64,000 bases of DNA from Nitrospira sp. SG-bin1 (lineage in GTDB: Bacteria > Nitrospirota > Nitrospiria > Nitrospirales > Nitrospiraceae), in NCBI GenBank assembly GCA_002083365.1, contig LVWS01000044.1, positions 1-64,000 of the forward strand. Direction: 5' to 3'. Below, piece after piece: positions 63,004-64,000 of the stretch. Both the position numbers and the translations under genes were made by a program. How positions within the stretch are numbered: position 1 is the first letter of the stretch; the number at the start of each line of letters is the position of its first letter. The notes under the pieces were generated by a model. It made no database searches. It was not told the DNA's origin and was given only the letters and a program-made list of their open reading frames with translations.

Positions 63004-64000
63004 TTACATAGTGAGTCCGAACATGGGTGAATGTTTCACTTGCAACACTTTTCCCTCGCCGACGTACATGTGCACGCCGCAGGGCAGACAGGGATCGAAA
63101 CTCCGCACCGTTCGCATGATGTCGATGCCTTTGAACTTGCTCGGCCCGTTCTCCTCGAAGATCGGTGTGTTCTGCACCGCGTCCTCGTAGGGACCCGGTG
63201 TCCCGTAGATGTCCCGAGGATTCGCATTCCAAGGCGTCGGTGGATAGGGATGATAATTGGCGATCTTGCCGTTACGGATCGCGACATGGTGCGAGAGCAC
63301 ACCACGCACCGCCTCGTGGAACCCGCAGCCGATCGCTTCATCCGGTACTTTGAAGTCGGACCAGACCGCCGTATGGCCGGCGTGCAATTCTTTCAGTGCC
63401 TGGTCGACGAAGTAGAGGGCCGCCGCAGCTGAGTAGGCTTGGAAGTAGGTCCGCGCACGGTCACGTTCAATGGCGTTGCTCCAGCGCGGGATCTTCCATT
63501 CCAATTCCGTCTCCGGCATCGAGACGGTCTTCGGCAAGTAGATCTTCACGCTGTGCCCGGTCGATTTGACGTAACCGATGTCGACGAGGCCCGCCAAGGC
63601 GGTCGACCAGAGCCGCGCAATTGCACCGCCGCCCGTGTCCAGCGCCAGGTGATCGCCCGTCCGCTTGTCATACCAGCGCGGCGACATGACCCAGGTGTAT
63701 TTGCCGTTGAAATCCCGTTTCTGCGGTTTCGGCAATGTGGTCTGATTCCATGGATGGCGTTTGTCGACCGGATTACCGAGCGGATCGGTCTTGACGAAGG
63801 TTTCGGCATCATCCCAGTTGTCGTAAAAGGAGCTGCCGAGCAGAATGCGGATGCCCAAGTTGATGTCCACGAGATTGGTCGTGAGCAATTGGCCGTCGAC
63901 GACGACACCGGGTGTGACATACATGGCCTCGCCCCACCGGTCCATGGTCTTATAGTTATAGTCGCAGACGTTTGGGTCTTGGTACGAGCCCCAGCAGCCG
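63004..64000 (-). CDS. hupL: [NiFe] hydrogenase large subunit, C-terminal part (group 2a type)
   Basis: The frame is open to the right edge; about 331 residues are visible. Recognisable are YKTMDRWGEAMYVTPGVVVD, NLVDINLGIRILLGS, TLPKPQKRDFNGKYTW, LSHHVAIRNGKIANYHPYPP and the terminal L2 motif FDPCLPCGVHMY with the two Ni-ligand cysteines. After the His a 21-residue peptide (MYVGEGKVLQVKHSPMFGL plus TM) remains, to be removed by the protease. The pattern matches group 2a uptake hydrogenases. Confidence 0.92.
   Translation of the reverse strand, partial: GCWGSYQDPNVCDYNYKTMDRWGEAMYVTPGVVVDGQLLTTNLVDINLGIRILLGSSFYDNWDDAETFVKTDPLGNPVDKRHPWNQTTLPKPQKRDFNGKYTWVMSPRWYDKRTGDHLALDTGGGAIARLWSTALAGLVDIGYVKSTGHSVKIYLPKTVSMPETELEWKIPRWSNAIERDRARTYFQAYSAAAALYFVDQALKELHAGHTAVWSDFKVPDEAIGCGFHEAVRGVLSHHVAIRNGKIANYHPYPPTPWNANPRDIYGTPGPYEDAVQNTPIFEENGPSKFKGIDIMRTVRSFDPCLPCGVHMYVGEGKVLQVKHSPMFGLTM

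Overview
The window reads as a chromosomal segment of a Nitrospira-like bacterium (phylum Nitrospirota). The evidence is indirect: moderately high GC, an HpnR-type hopanoid C-3 methylase, an isocitrate dehydrogenase, a cytochrome P460-like protein, and the start of a group 2a-type [NiFe] hydrogenase locus like the one known from Nitrospira moscoviensis. No rRNA, tRNA, CRISPR array, insertion sequence or integrase was recognised, so the taxonomic call is an inference.

Layout. 1-7.2 kb: a tandem pair of paralogous lipoprotein genes (the first only as its 3' end), hpnR, a small HTH/Zn-ribbon regulator, a PilZ protein, a DUF1295 membrane protein and an RmlD-like reductase. 7.2-21.7 kb: a very large hybrid sensor kinase, ettA, a methyltransferase plus ABC exporter, a coupled minus-strand run (lipoprotein, alpha/beta hydrolase, and an unlisted 55-residue CxxC protein), a carboxylesterase and selO with a clear terminator. 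21.8-30.4 kb, plus strand: a PAS/GAF kinase with its NtrC-type regulator, a large secreted protein, a CysD-like protein carrying an APS-reductase-like cysteine pattern, and icd with a small partner gene.

30.6-48 kb, almost all minus strand: an accessory redox and detoxification region. It holds NmrA-type, SDR, MDR, aldo/keto, old-yellow-enzyme and 6PGDH-fold reductases, pirin with a divergent HxlR regulator, DedA-rhodanese, a response-regulator/thioredoxin-reductase fusion next to a cyclic-nucleotide-type kinase, WrbA, and the P460-like cytochrome. It is scarred by gene decay: a collapsed SDR pseudogene, two N-terminal stubs of an F420-reductase-like gene, one in-frame fusion with an internal start site, and a chimera at 50 kb.

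48-57 kb: an RND efflux operon (adaptor and pump) headed by a STAS gene. Its outer-membrane-factor gene appears to have been replaced by a glyoxalase-fold domain joined to the lipoprotein signal. Upstream of the STAS gene lie two tandem TGT-N10-ACA elements and a GG-N10-GC sigma-54 promoter candidate, right beside a GAF-GAF-AAA-HTH sigma-54 activator gene, which suggests a local regulatory circuit.

57-64 kb: hydrogenase locus on the minus strand. The large subunit (5' end off the window), a NifU-like protein, DUF5947 and DUF6084 proteins, two further accessory proteins and the maturation protease are packed with overlapping ends; a glutamine synthetase gene and hypA follow. The small subunit and the other hyp genes presumably lie beyond 64 kb.
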